The notes below the pieces were generated by a model. The model made no database searches, was not told the DNA's origin, and was given only the letters and a program-made list of their open reading frames with translations. Positions 16,363 through 25,094 of a DNA stretch of 47,882 bases are shown here, piece by piece. The stretch's first letter is position 1. Each line of letters starts with the position of its first letter. The position numbers and the translations under genes are program-made. Origin of the DNA: Lachnospiraceae bacterium (GTDB lineage Bacteria > Bacillota > Clostridia > Lachnospirales > Lachnospiraceae); the NCBI GenBank assembly GCA_021153185.1, contig JAGKTY010000030.1, forward strand, positions 1-47,882, in the 5' to 3' direction.

Positions 16363-17580
16363 TTAAGTTCCCGGCTCAGAAATTCTGCTGACTCCTACAA
16401 AGATGGAACTGATTCCATACCAGGTCGGATAATCTACAATTCCGTTTGCCGGATATCCGAATATCCGCTGAAAATCTTTTACAGCCTGCTCCGTCTGCTT
16501 ACCAAACACACCATCCGGCGTCACTTTGGTGATGGCAGGATAATTTCTTGCGATGCGGTTCAATTGATTTTGCATCTGACGGACCTTTTCCCCGCTCGAA
16601 CCAATTGCCAGATTGTAACCCGGAAACGATGACGGAATGCCCGAAACCACATTCGAAGAATTGATATACATATCATTGCCATAGTAATAGCGGATAATTT
16701 CAATTGCGGAATATCCTTTATCCGCCAGTGTCTTGCTGCCCCATTGCTTCAGCCCCAGGCAATCCGCCTTCACGCCGTCACAGTACGATGTGAAAATCGG
16801 CTGCTTCACACCCGGTCTTGAGAGATAGTTATTAAAAATACTATCCACAATCCGGTCAATGTTGGCATACGTATTGCGTCCGTAAATCCATTTCTGGTCA
16901 TACGCAGTCGATGATGTAATCTGGAAATCATACCCTTTGTTCCGATACCACTCCGTGTATACGCGGTTTAATGTAAAGGACATAATGCAAAGAATATTTG
17001 CATAAATAGCAGACTCCGGCCACGTTGCATAAATTTCACTGGATGCCACATTTTTGATGTAATCCGTGTATCTGACATAATAATTTTTGGCGTTGGATGA
17101 CGGCGCACCATCATGAACAACAATTGTTTCGGGAATGACAACGCGGGATAAGACAATTTCTCCCGACTCGTCCATTTCTTTGTATTCCGGTTCCGGAATT
17201 TTTGGCGGATAATCCCCGTAAAGTGTATGCGGTCCGATCAGAACATCCTCTGTCAATTCCCCCTGCTGTTCCGGTTCCATTTCCAATTTCAACACAGCCG
17301 TACGATCTGCCAGAATTTCAACGCCTTCCACCTCAAGTTCCCGATATCCCTGCTCTGTTGAAAACACTTTATATTCTGAATATGGTTTCACGTCTCCCGG
17401 CTCCAGACTATATTCAATATCCGGCGCCTCAAGTTCAATTTCCTGCGTCATGCCGTCTTCATCTGACTCAAGTTCAGCAAGCGGTCTTGTATCATCCATT
17501 CCGGTCACAACAATTTTTGCACCTTTTATCGGAATAAATCCATTTTGCTGCGTGACCGCAAACCTTATTTTTCCCTTCAT
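16363..17580 (-). CDS. SpoIID-like protein with peptidoglycan-binding domain
   Basis: 405 residues. Residues 1-100 form a beta-rich domain with two similar halves, like carboxypeptidase-regulatory or surface adhesion modules (FIPIKGAKIVVTG). Residues ~150-325 resemble the SpoIID fold: WPESAIYANILCIMSFTLNR matches the catalytic-glutamate helix of SpoIID, followed by SSTAYDQ, FTSYCDG, QWGSKTLADKGYSAIEIIRYYYG. Residues ~332-400 are a classic PG_binding_1 domain (GEKVRQMQNQLNRI to GVFGKQTEQAVKDFQRIFGYPANGIVDYPTW). SpoIID cuts glycan strands during engulfment. No signal peptide is visible, so export is unexplained; action after mother-cell lysis or non-classical export is possible. It is monocistronic, with a weak AAAGGG ribosome site. 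Confidence 0.85.
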   Translation of the reverse strand: MKGKIRFAVTQQNGFIPIKGAKIVVTGMDDTRPLAELESDEDGMTQEIELEAPDIEYSLEPGDVKPYSEYKVFSTEQGYRELEVEGVEILADRTAVLKLEMEPEQQGELTEDVLIGPHTLYGDYPPKIPEPEYKEMDESGEIVLSRVVIPETIVVHDGAPSSNAKNYYVRYTDYIKNVASSEIYATWPESAIYANILCIMSFTLNRVYTEWYRNKGYDFQITSSTAYDQKWIYGRNTYANIDRIVDSIFNNYLSRPGVKQPIFTSYCDGVKADCLGLKQWGSKTLADKGYSAIEIIRYYYGNDMYINSSNVVSGIPSSFPGYNLAIGSSGEKVRQMQNQLNRIARNYPAITKVTPDGVFGKQTEQAVKDFQRIFGYPANGIVDYPTWYGISSIFVGVSRISEPGT

Positions 17581-17646
17581 ATCAAATTGCCCTTTTTTCT
17601 GTATGATATGTGGGTTGGGCGCTTTTCGTGCGTTTAATAGATGTCG

Positions 17647-17769
17647 TGATGGTCATTTTCCTCGTTGCCATAACCGAGACGTGATACGCTCCGCGCATCC
17701 CGCTCTGATTAGCAGTCGTCAAATGCCCATTCATGCAAGCATGATGGTCATTTTCCTCGTTGCCATAAC
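17647..17769. repeat. Intergenic hairpin repeat, copy A (with internal duplication)
   Basis: A 28-base segment is present twice in direct order (17647-17674 and 17742-17769), both ending CCTCGTTGCCATAAC. Between them lie a partial hairpin and a 33-base hairpin (17721-17753) whose apex CATTCATGCAAGCATGATG is identical to copies B and C. From 17701 the sequence matches copy B (34181 on) over about 74 bases. It ends at the T-tract of the thrH terminator. A 98-codon open frame across it is a by-product, not a gene. Confidence 0.85.
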
Positions 17770-17815
17770 AAAAAAGTGCATTAGCAAGGCAACCACCCTG
17801 TGCTAATGCACTTTT
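17770..17815 (-). terminator. Terminator of thrH
   Basis: A 15-bp stem (17815-17801 with 17786-17772, AAAAGTGCATTAGCA arms) encloses a 14-base loop and is followed by TTTTTT on the minus strand. The sequence then passes straight into repeat copy A. Confidence 0.9.
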
Positions 17816-17831
17816 GATTATTATCTGTTCC

Positions 17832-18431
17832 TTATAATGCCGCTTTAATTGCCGCAAGCAGCTCGTCATATGTCTCATATGCCGGAAGCTGCGGATAATC
17901 TGCTTTAATCTGATCCGTGCTCTTAAATAAGAATCCGGCTTTTGAATTCAAAATCATACCAAGATCATTGTGGCTGTCACCACTTGCAATCGTGTCATAA
18001 CCGATTGACTGCAGTGCCTTGACGGTAGTGAGTTTCGACTGTTCACAACGCATTTTGAAGCCTGTAATTTCGCCATTCTCCGCAACCTCAAGACTGTTAC
18101 AGAAAATAGTAGGATAGCCTAACTTTTTCATGAGTGGTCCTGCAAACTGTGAGAATGTATCGCTGATAATGATAACCTGTGTTAACGCACGAAGCTCATC
18201 TAAGAATTCCTTCGCACCCGGCATCGGATCGATTTTGGCAATCGTCTCCTGGATTTCCTTAAGACCAAGACCGTGCTCTTTTAAAATGCCAAGTCTCCAG
18301 TTCATCAATTTGTCATAATCAGGCTCATCTCTGGTCGTTCTCTTAAGCTCCGGAATGCCACTCTCCTTTGCGAATGCAATCCAGATTTCCGGCACAAGTA
18401 CACCCTCTAAATCCAAACATACAATATTCAT
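17832..18431 (-). CDS. thrH: ThrH-type phosphoserine phosphatase / homoserine kinase
   Basis: 199 residues, the usual ThrH length. ThrH is a HAD enzyme that dephosphorylates phosphoserine and can pass the phosphate to homoserine, so it links serine and threonine synthesis. Motif I reads CLDLEGVLVPEIW, with E in place of the second D, the hallmark that separates ThrH from SerB. Motif II is VIIISDTFSQF, and motif IV is SGDSHNDLGMI. The ribosome site is GGGAGGAA. It lies 70 bases after the DUF6465-type gene and ends at a strong terminator. No other serine or threonine synthesis gene is in the window. Confidence 0.92.
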   Translation of the reverse strand: MNIVCLDLEGVLVPEIWIAFAKESGIPELKRTTRDEPDYDKLMNWRLGILKEHGLGLKEIQETIAKIDPMPGAKEFLDELRALTQVIIISDTFSQFAGPLMKKLGYPTIFCNSLEVAENGEITGFKMRCEQSKLTTVKALQSIGYDTIASGDSHNDLGMILNSKAGFLFKSTDQIKADYPQLPAYETYDELLAAIKAAL

Positions 18432-18501
18432 GTGTTCCTCCCATGTAATGATATAGAATCTAAAACAATTCAGACCTATTCACAAAATTTCCTTATTATG
18501 A

Positions 18502-18714
18502 TTATTTAAACAGTTCTACCCTGCCAACCTCAATCTCATTGATGACATAGTATGCTGTATAATCCTCCGGTTTTACATACACCTGAAGTGATTTGATTTC
18601 CTCTTCCTTATGCCCCTTGTGAATATACTGCTCTTTGATTCTTGCAACAACCGCATTCATTTCTGCTTCGTTTTGTCTATACTGAACAAAAACTTCTGAC
18701 TTAATTTCACTCAT
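18502..18714 (-). CDS. Small conserved protein, DUF6465-type
   Basis: 70 residues from ATG 18714, which has a perfect AGGAGG 8 bases upstream; the longer in-frame reading to 18759 has no start signal. The protein is soluble: a short strand (SEVFVQY), an amphipathic helix (NEAEMNAVVARIKEQYI), a linker KGHKEEEIKSLQ, and a C-terminal strand pair ending AYYVINEIEVGRVELF. It resembles the small DUF6465 family found across Lachnospiraceae, whose function is unknown. It has its own strong promoter and probably co-transcribes thrH downstream. Confidence 0.85.
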   Translation of the reverse strand: MSEIKSEVFVQYRQNEAEMNAVVARIKEQYIHKGHKEEEIKSLQVYVKPEDYTAYYVINEIEVGRVELFK

Positions 18715-18781
18715 ACAATTCCCCTCCTTTGTAAAATCTAACGAATGTGTCAAAACCATTCAATCAACACTTACCTTGAGT

Positions 18782-18810
18782 ATCATAATTCTTTTTTGTG
18801 CTTTCGTCAA
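18782..18810 (-). promoter_or_regulatory. Promoter of the DUF6465-type gene (and thrH)
   Basis: On the minus strand TTGACG (18810-18805), exactly 17 bases, TATGAT (18787-18782), about 67 bases before the start codon. Confidence 0.8.
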
Positions 18811-18831
18811 GAAGGCAACCTTCTATATTAC

Positions 18832-18871
18832 AAAAAAACAGATGGTCCATCCCTACGCAGGGACCATCTGT
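18832..18871 (-). terminator. Terminator of the arabinose operon
   Basis: An 11-bp stem ACAGATGGTCC/GGACCATCTGT (18871-18861 with 18848-18838) is followed by TTTTTTT on the minus strand. The plus strand also has TTTTT after the stem, so it may work both ways. Two more small hairpins lie between it and araD (18880-18897 GCAGGC/GCCTGC; 18917-18940 ATTAATTAGC/GCTAATTAAT). Confidence 0.88.
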
Positions 18872-18958
18872 TTTTCGTTGCAGGCAAAGTAGCCTGCTGT
18901 AATAATGAGAGTGTATATTAATTAGCCTTTGCTAATTAATAACCCGTCATACAGACTG

Positions 18959-19660
18959 TTATTGCACCGTCTGTCCATAATATGCATTGGCACCGTGTTT
19001 GCGGAAATAGTGTTTATCCTGAAGTTCCTGCGGTGCCGGCTGGATACGCGCTTCAATCGTTTCAGCTCTGTATGCCATCTTTGCTACTTCCTCGAGCACA
19101 ACTGCATTGTGTACCGCCTCATGTGCATCCTTACCCCATGCAAACGGTCCATGGTTTTTGCAAAGGACCGCCGGTACTGCCATCGGGTCTTTTTCCATAC
19201 GATTGAATTCGTTCACAATGAGAAGACCTGTATTTTTTTCATAGGCATCGGCAATTTCTTCCTCTGTCAGAACGCGCAGACACGGAATCTCACCATAGAA
19301 ATAATCTGCATGTGTCGTGCCGTAACACGGAATGCTTCTGCCGGCCTGTGCCCAGCTTGTCGCATAAGAGGAATGGGTATGAACCACACCGCCGATATCG
19401 CTATATGCTTTGTAAAGTTCCAGATGGGTTGGTGTATCGGAAGAAGGATTGTATTTGCCTTCCACCTTATTGCCATTCAAATCCATCAGTACCATGTCGT
19501 CCGGGGTCAGTTTGTCGTAATCCACACCACTTGGTTTGATTGCAAAAATGCCACTCTCGCGGTCAATCTCGCTGACATTTCCCCATGTAAATGTAACCAG
19601 TCCATATTTCGGAAGAAGCATATTTGCTTCATAAACTCGTTTTTTCAGTTCTTCTAACAT
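18959..19660 (-). CDS. araD: L-ribulose-5-phosphate 4-epimerase
   Basis: 233 residues. It converts L-ribulose-5-phosphate to D-xylulose-5-phosphate, the last step linking arabinose to the pentose phosphate pathway. It is a class II aldolase fold: TWGNVSEIDRES near the N-terminus, SSDTPTHLELYKAY, and the zinc ligands in VVHTHSSYATSWAQ, then GTTHADYFYGEIPCLR, and a C-terminal YYGQ. Length and motifs match AraD/UlaF; the arabinose neighbours settle AraD. It is the last gene of araA-araB-araD, 9 bases after the kinase. Confidence 0.97.
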   Translation of the reverse strand: MLEELKKRVYEANMLLPKYGLVTFTWGNVSEIDRESGIFAIKPSGVDYDKLTPDDMVLMDLNGNKVEGKYNPSSDTPTHLELYKAYSDIGGVVHTHSSYATSWAQAGRSIPCYGTTHADYFYGEIPCLRVLTEEEIADAYEKNTGLLIVNEFNRMEKDPMAVPAVLCKNHGPFAWGKDAHEAVHNAVVLEEVAKMAYRAETIEARIQPAPQELQDKHYFRKHGANAYYGQTVQ

Positions 19661-19669
19661 GTCGTCTCC

Positions 19670-21250
19670 TTACATTGACTCTACTGCTGCCTTCTCGATA
19701 GAAAGACCGGCACTATAGAGCTTCATAAACTCATCAAATCCTGCAACATCTGTTGCATCCGGAGCAAGTGTGCTACCTTTTTGTCCTGCAAATACTTCTT
19801 TGTTTAAGAACTCTGCAAGACTTTCCTTGGCACCGCCTGCCATATAGGAAGCAAGAAGTGCAATACCCCAGGCACCGCCTTCTCCTGCTGTCTCCATTAC
19901 AGTCACCGGAGAATTCACCGCTGCTGCCATAATGCTCTGTCCCACCCCTTTGGTCTTAAAGAGTCCGCCGTGTCCGATCATCTCATCCACTTTGACGCCT
20001 TCCTCTTTGAGCAGGATATCAAGACCTGTCTTGAGTGCGCCAAGCGCTGTGTACAGATTGACACGCATAAAGTTAGCAAGGTTAAATTTGGCATCAGGTG
20101 TACGCACAAACAGTGGTCTTCCTTCTTCAAAGCCTGTGATGTGCTCGCCTGAGAAATAGTTGTAAGCAAGCAGACCGCCGCAGTCCTTATCACCCTCAAG
20201 TGCCTTATTGTAAAGTGTACCAAACAGGTTGTTCATATCGACCGTCATACCCATGCTCTGCGCAAACTCTTTGAAGAGATTTACCCATGCGTTCAGGTCA
20301 GATGTACAGTTATTGCAATGTACCATTGCGACGAGACTACCGTCCGGTGTCGTCACAAGGTCAATCGCATCATAAACCTTGGAAAGTTCTTTCTCCAAAA
20401 CAATCATCGCAAATACACTTGTACCGGCTGAAACATTACCGGTTCTCTGTGCAACGGCATTCGTTGCGGCCATTCCCGTTCCTGCGTCACCCTCCGGTGG
20501 GCAAAGTGGAATACCTGCCTGCAATTTGCCTGTCGGATCGAGAAGCTTTGCTCCTTCTGCGGTAAGTGTACCGGCCTGTTTACCGGCTGTGTATACCGCC
20601 GGAAGAATATCGCGAATCTTCCATGCGAACTGTTTGTCTGAAACCATCTCATCGAATTGATTAAGCATGCGATCATAGTACTGACCGGTTGATGGGTCAA
20701 TCGGGAACATACCGGATGCCTCGCCCACACCAAGTACCTTTTCGCCTGTCAGCTTCCAGTGAACATAGCCGGCAAGCGTCGTCAGATACGAGATGCTTCC
20801 CACATGCTCTTCTCCATTCAAAATCGCCTGATATAAATGTGCGATACTCCATCTCTGCGGAATATGGTATGAAAATGCCTCTGTCAATGCTTCTGAAGCA
20901 GGCCCTGTGATGGTATTGCGCCATGTGCGGAACGGTACAAGAAGTGTACCTGCCGCATCAAATGCCATATATCCATGCATCATCGCACTAAATCCCATAG
21001 CGCCTACTGTCGTAAGCTCTACATCATACTGTTTTTTGACATCTGCTACAAGGTTGGCGTAGCAGTCCTGCAAGCCATTCCAAATATCATCGAGAGAATA
21101 GGTCCAAATACCATTCTCAAGACGGTTCTCCCAGTCATGTGCACCGGAAGCGATTGGCTGATTGTGTTCGTCTGTCAAAACTGCTTTGATACGTGTAGAA
21201 CCAAACTCAATACCAAGGGCAGTTTTGCCGTTTAAGATTGCCTCTTTCAT
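19670..21250 (-). CDS. araB: FGGY-family carbohydrate kinase, ribulokinase by context
   Basis: 526 residues. The FGGY fold is clear: ALGIEFGSTRIKAVL at the N-terminus (phosphate loop), AMGFSAMMHGYMAFD with the substrate-binding region, GDAGTGMAATNAVAQRTGNVSAGTSVFAM in the middle, and the ATP site IGHGGLFKTKGVGQSIMAAAV near 430. It belongs to the clostridial/Bacteroides-like branch, which differs from E. coli AraB, so specificity for L-ribulose is taken from its position between araA and araD. Xylulokinase activity cannot be excluded from the sequence alone. The start has TAGGAGATT upstream. Confidence 0.9.
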   Translation of the reverse strand: MKEAILNGKTALGIEFGSTRIKAVLTDEHNQPIASGAHDWENRLENGIWTYSLDDIWNGLQDCYANLVADVKKQYDVELTTVGAMGFSAMMHGYMAFDAAGTLLVPFRTWRNTITGPASEALTEAFSYHIPQRWSIAHLYQAILNGEEHVGSISYLTTLAGYVHWKLTGEKVLGVGEASGMFPIDPSTGQYYDRMLNQFDEMVSDKQFAWKIRDILPAVYTAGKQAGTLTAEGAKLLDPTGKLQAGIPLCPPEGDAGTGMAATNAVAQRTGNVSAGTSVFAMIVLEKELSKVYDAIDLVTTPDGSLVAMVHCNNCTSDLNAWVNLFKEFAQSMGMTVDMNNLFGTLYNKALEGDKDCGGLLAYNYFSGEHITGFEEGRPLFVRTPDAKFNLANFMRVNLYTALGALKTGLDILLKEEGVKVDEMIGHGGLFKTKGVGQSIMAAAVNSPVTVMETAGEGGAWGIALLASYMAGGAKESLAEFLNKEVFAGQKGSTLAPDATDVAGFDEFMKLYSAGLSIEKAAVESM

Positions 21251-21274
21251 GTAATCTCCTATCCTTTATTCAAA

Positions 21275-22765
21275 TTAGAATGAAGCCTCATTCCATCTAA
21301 GCTCGTTTTTGATTCCCCTGATTGTTGTGTCTTTATCAATGACAACTGCCTCGATACCCATTGCATTTGCCCAATCAACCATCTGGTCAACCGTCAAATC
21401 GTATGAGAATGCTGTATGGTGTGCACCACCTGCCAAAATCCAGGCTGTTGCACCAACCTCCATATTTGGCTGTGGTGTCCAGAATGCTGTACCAACCGGA
21501 AGCTTCGGCATCGGTTTCTCAACCTTCTTGCAGTCAACTGCATTGATCAACAATCTGAAACGATGTCCGAGATCAATGAGGGAACAAGCAACACCAGGAC
21601 CTGCTTTTGATGTAAATACAAGACGTGCAGGGTCCTCTCTGTTACCCATAGAAAGCGGGCAAACCTTGATTCCGATATCACCGTCTGCAACAGAAGGACA
21701 AACCTCAAGCATGTGTGCCTGCAGGATACCTTCTTTTCCCGGTACCAGATTGTATGTGTAATCTTCCATCATCGAAGTACCTTTGGCACCTTCCATACCG
21801 GCTGTCATAAGCTTCATCATACGAACCATCGCAGCAACCTTCCAGTCACCCTCTGCACCGAAGCCGTATCCTTTTTCCATCAATCTCTGGATAGAAAGAC
21901 CCGGAAGCTGTTTGAGTCCGCCAAGCATTCCAAAGTGTGTTACCACTGCATGATAATCATTGTCAACGAGGAATTTCTCGATACCGATTTCCTGCTGTGC
22001 CTGTACGGCTACATGGCGTTTGAACTCGTCAAGGTCTCTTCCTTCATCGATAATTTTGTATTTAGAATAGTACTCATCAACAAGTGCATCTACGTCCCCT
22101 TTTGGAACTGCATCGACATATTCTACAAGGTCATTTACACAATAGTGATCGATTTCCCAGCCGAATTTGATCTGTGCTTCAACTTTATCGCCTTCTGTAA
22201 CGGCAACGTTATTCATGTTGTCACCAAAACGGCACACTCTGATGTGTGAAGATTCAATCACACCGATTGCTGTTCTCATCCAGCTGCCAATCTGTTTCTG
22301 GATGCTCTCACTTGCCCAGTGCCCCACGATAATCTTACGCTCGATACCCATACGGCTTACAATGTGACCGTACTCTCTGTCACCATGTGCTGACTGGTTT
22401 TCGTTCATGAAGTCCATGTCGATCGAATCATATGGAATCTCTTCATTGAACTGTGTATGTAAGTGGCAAAGAGGTTTTTTGAACTCTTTTAGTCCCAAAA
22501 TCCACATCTTAGCCGGTGAAAATGTGTGCATCCATGTGATGACACCTGCGCACAGCGCATCATTGTTTGCATCGTTAAATGTCTTACGGATAGAAGCCTG
22601 ACTGATCAAAGTAGGTTTGAGCACTACTTTGAACGGAAGATTGCCTGATGCATTTAATGCTTCTACAATCTTTGCAGAGTGATCAGCTACCTTTCTAAGG
22701 CACTCATCTCCGTATAAATCTTGTGAACCTGTACAAAACCAAAACTCGTAATCTTTAACCTTCAT
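21275..22765 (-). CDS. araA: L-arabinose isomerase
   Basis: 496 residues, the normal length. It isomerises L-arabinose to L-ribulose in the cytoplasm with Mn2+. The N-terminus EFWFCTGSQDLYGDECL is typical of AraA. Metal-site and active-site regions are seen as MMEDYTYNL (Glu after the lysine-rich loop), LEVCPSVADG, and GAHHTAFSYDLT near the C-terminus. It is the first gene of the operon, with AAAGGAGAG before the ATG. No araR or transporter gene is adjacent, and I see no convincing AraR-type operator in the leader. Confidence 0.98.
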   Translation of the reverse strand: MKVKDYEFWFCTGSQDLYGDECLRKVADHSAKIVEALNASGNLPFKVVLKPTLISQASIRKTFNDANNDALCAGVITWMHTFSPAKMWILGLKEFKKPLCHLHTQFNEEIPYDSIDMDFMNENQSAHGDREYGHIVSRMGIERKIIVGHWASESIQKQIGSWMRTAIGVIESSHIRVCRFGDNMNNVAVTEGDKVEAQIKFGWEIDHYCVNDLVEYVDAVPKGDVDALVDEYYSKYKIIDEGRDLDEFKRHVAVQAQQEIGIEKFLVDNDYHAVVTHFGMLGGLKQLPGLSIQRLMEKGYGFGAEGDWKVAAMVRMMKLMTAGMEGAKGTSMMEDYTYNLVPGKEGILQAHMLEVCPSVADGDIGIKVCPLSMGNREDPARLVFTSKAGPGVACSLIDLGHRFRLLINAVDCKKVEKPMPKLPVGTAFWTPQPNMEVGATAWILAGGAHHTAFSYDLTVDQMVDWANAMGIEAVVIDKDTTIRGIKNELRWNEASF

Positions 22766-22821
22766 CTTTGCTCTCCTTTATATTTTCCGTACTAAAAGCC
22801 CTAATTGGCTATCGTGCATTT

Positions 22822-22853
22822 ATTTTATCATATTGCCCGAAAAAAGGTTGCAA
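22822..22853 (-). promoter_or_regulatory. Candidate araA promoter region
   Basis: On the minus strand TTGCAA (22853-22848) precedes TATGAT/TAAAAT-like -10 sequences (22832-22822), but the spacing (15 or 20) is off optimum, as is common for regulated promoters. No palindromic operator was found. Confidence 0.35.
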
Positions 22854-22896
22854 TTTTATTATGATTTTGGTTAAGATTTATCAGTTCTTTACATTC

Positions 22897-22937
22897 AAAA
22901 AAGAAAAGCGGATACCACTTTCCGAAAGTGATACCCA
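22897..22937 (-). terminator. Terminator after degV
   Basis: Hairpin with inner stem CACTTT/AAAGTG (loop 3) and outer GG-AT pairs with two mismatches (22937-22910). It is followed on the minus strand by CTTTTCTTTTTT, between the degV stop and the araA promoter. Confidence 0.7.
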
Positions 22938-22987
22938 CTCATTGTCGTTGAACGTCATTTCATTTCTAAAAACGGAAAAACATGCAA

Positions 22988-23884
22988 TTATGCCAACACC
23001 ATCGTCCGCTTCAAACCATAATGTACAAGTGTCACGACATCAGGACCTGTGTGCGCACCGATAATCGGACTGAGCATCGTCACGCGGATTTTCAGTTCCG
23101 AATGTCTTTCAAGTAACATCTCCTTAAGCTGGTTTGCATCATCAATACAATCCGCACAGTTGATATATACCACATTGTACAGTTCATTTGACGAATCCAA
23201 CATATAGTGCTCCTCGAACAGCTCCACAAGTCGTTTTGACGCCAGTCTTGCACCTCTTTTTTTGTCAACCGTACCAAGCTTTCCGTTCGCATCTACGGCA
23301 AGCACCGGTTTAATGTTGAGCGCAGTACCGACAATCGCTGTCGCAGCCGAAATACGTCCGCCGCGTTTTAGGTACATCAAATCATCCACGCGGAACCAAT
23401 AGTTCACATTACCGACATGATCTCTAAGCCACTGCGCATTTTGCGAAAGCGTCATTCCTTTTTCTTTGTTGCAAAAAGCCGACTCTGCTAAAAGTCCCAT
23501 GCCGCCTGTCGCTCCGAGTGTATCAACAATTTCTATCTGTGCGTCCAGAAACTCCTCTATGAGCAACTGTCTGGCTACATTAGCCGATGAAAAGGTATCG
23601 CTCAATCCGCTGGATAGTGATAAGTACAAAATTCCAAGCTCCTGCTCCAAAAACGGCGTAAAAAACTCTACATAATTGTTCGGAACAATCTGGCTTGTGT
23701 GCGTCGGAACCTCTTCCCTGAGTTTCTCATAAAAATTGTGCATCATCTCATCCGATTCCGGACCTTTACACTGAAATGTGTCTTCTCCGAGCACATATTC
23801 CATCGGAATAAACTTAATATCATGTGTCTTTATAAATTCATGTTCTATATCGAGCGACATATCTGAAACAATAACGTAATCCAT
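22988..23884 (-). CDS. DegV family fatty-acid-binding protein (first copy)
   Basis: 299 residues from ATG 23884 (GGAGG 5 bases upstream); the longer in-frame reading to 23980 crosses the promoter. DegV/FakB proteins bind one fatty acid, and FakB members present it to the kinase FakA. The fold is visible: VIVSDMSLDIE at the start, THTSQIVPNNY (Thr/Ser lipid head-group loop), LYLSLSSGLSDTFSSANVA, the DTLGATGGMGLL segment, and the conserved RVDDLMYLKRGGRISAATAIVGTALNIKPVL followed by a final SPIIGAHTGPDVV. No fakA is nearby. A second, more divergent DegV lies at 41692-42519. Confidence 0.93.
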   Translation of the reverse strand: MDYVIVSDMSLDIEHEFIKTHDIKFIPMEYVLGEDTFQCKGPESDEMMHNFYEKLREEVPTHTSQIVPNNYVEFFTPFLEQELGILYLSLSSGLSDTFSSANVARQLLIEEFLDAQIEIVDTLGATGGMGLLAESAFCNKEKGMTLSQNAQWLRDHVGNVNYWFRVDDLMYLKRGGRISAATAIVGTALNIKPVLAVDANGKLGTVDKKRGARLASKRLVELFEEHYMLDSSNELYNVVYINCADCIDDANQLKEMLLERHSELKIRVTMLSPIIGAHTGPDVVTLVHYGLKRTMVLA

Positions 23885-24001
23885 ATTTCCTCCGCGAATC
23901 ATCCCTCTGTAACTGATTACTCCTGCACCTTTCTTAATCCTGAAACACCAAACAACAAAGGTTGCAGTTTGACCAATCAAATAATAACTACAATTATTGA
24001 A

Positions 24002-24030
24002 ATTATATCAAATAATTCTTTCCAAGTCTA
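24002..24030 (-). promoter_or_regulatory. Promoter of degV (first copy)
   Basis: On the minus strand TAGACT (24030-24025), 17 bases, perfect TATAAT (24007-24002), about 118 bases before ATG 23884. Confidence 0.6.
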
Positions 24031-24141
24031 CTGTCGGGAGGAAAGTTCACGTTTCACAAATCATTTCACCGAAGGCAAAATTGCGACGCCTTACTTTAGG
24101 AAAGTCCGCGTCATCTTATACAGCGGCAGCTTTACGTTCCC

Positions 24142-25071
24142 TTATCTGTTTTTGATTTCAATCCGGTCTAAAATTCCCTGCACGCTTACATTTTGATGCG
24201 TTAGGTACATCCGCATGACATCCTGCACAAATTCCCTGTCAGCGCCTGTTTTCTTTTGAATTTTATCGACGGAATACTTTTTATCGGTGTATTTCATGAT
24301 AGATGCAACGAGCTTGTAGGTTTGCTTACCTTTTGCCGCCTTTGCTTCGCGTTCAGCATCACCCGCCGGGACGATTCCTCTATTTGCAGCATTCGCGATG
24401 AATATTTCACTCGAATAATCCAAGACACCCGTTTCACCCACATAGTCTTGCACGATTGTTTCGGCAGCGTGCCCGTAGTAAATGACACGCGGGTTTCGTT
24501 GCAACAGTTTCTCCCACATATCGCCAATCTGTGTATTTTGATGCATAGACAGCTCATACAGTGGATTTAAATCTCCCACAAACAGACTTCTGTCGTCGAG
24601 CCACAAAGAAATGCTGTCGTCCGTATGTCCCGGCGTATACAAAACCTCCCCGGAAATTCCAATCCCGGAAAGCAAACGCCGGCTATCTTTGATTGCAACA
24701 TACTGCACCTTCTGTTCATCGATTGGCAAAAATCCCCTACGTTCATTGATTGCACCTAGCTGTTTCGTCAAAATAGGCGCGTCATCTTCCTCTGCTGCCA
24801 ATGCATTCATAGCGCACATGCATTCTTTTTGTACATCAAATACAACTATGGGAATCCCCAAATTTGCAATCTCCTGCGCAATCCCCATATGGTCCAAATG
24901 AAAATGTGAGATCAAAAGGTACGCAATCTCCTGCGGCCTGACTTGATGCGCATCGAGTGCGCGGCAAAACATGTCAAAGGATCCCACGCGGCCCGTATCA
25001 AACAAAATGTACTTATCCAGCCCGCGGATCAGGTATGTATTTGTACCATTATACTTTAGTTTCGTCACCAT
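24142..25071 (-). CDS. Metallo-beta-lactamase-fold hydrolase
   Basis: 309 residues. The zinc motif HFHLDH stands at 56-61 after YLLIS. A later metal His lies in LYTPGHTDDSISLWL, the bridging Asp in LFVGDLNPL, and the final His in VIYYGHAAETI. The C-terminal ~70 residues are helical (SIMKYTDKKYSVDKIQKKTG) and resemble the winged-helix tail of some MBL hydrolases. Substrate unknown; the family includes thioesterases, lactonases and phosphodiesterases. The ribosome site is AAGGAAAT. GC-rich alternative hairpins lie in its leader (25095-25152). After the gene a weak hairpin (24112-24085, GACGC/GCGTC) may act as a terminator, but its T-tract is poor. Confidence 0.88.
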   Translation of the reverse strand: MVTKLKYNGTNTYLIRGLDKYILFDTGRVGSFDMFCRALDAHQVRPQEIAYLLISHFHLDHMGIAQEIANLGIPIVVFDVQKECMCAMNALAAEEDDAPILTKQLGAINERRGFLPIDEQKVQYVAIKDSRRLLSGIGISGEVLYTPGHTDDSISLWLDDRSLFVGDLNPLYELSMHQNTQIGDMWEKLLQRNPRVIYYGHAAETIVQDYVGETGVLDYSSEIFIANAANRGIVPAGDAEREAKAAKGKQTYKLVASIMKYTDKKYSVDKIQKKTGADREFVQDVMRMYLTHQNVSVQGILDRIEIKNR

Positions 25072-25094
25072 ATTTCCTTGTTTTGCTTTTCCCA

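Noticed and set aside
17647..17769. Possible CRISPR array because of direct repeats
   Set aside because: Only two 28-base units, one spacer-like segment, and the same unit occurs at 34.2 kb; no cas genes.
17582..17878. 98-codon minus-strand frame between the SpoIID-like gene and thrH
   Set aside because: It runs through a terminator and repeat copy A and overlaps thrH; the similar frame in other repeat copies follows from the repeat itself.
18929..19657. 242-codon plus-strand open frame
   Set aside because: It mirrors araD, whose identity is certain; the composition (rich in Cys, His, Phe) is that of an antisense shadow.
22766..22987. AraR operator before araA
   Set aside because: No ATTTGTACGTACAAAT-like palindrome; only a weak GTACG stretch.
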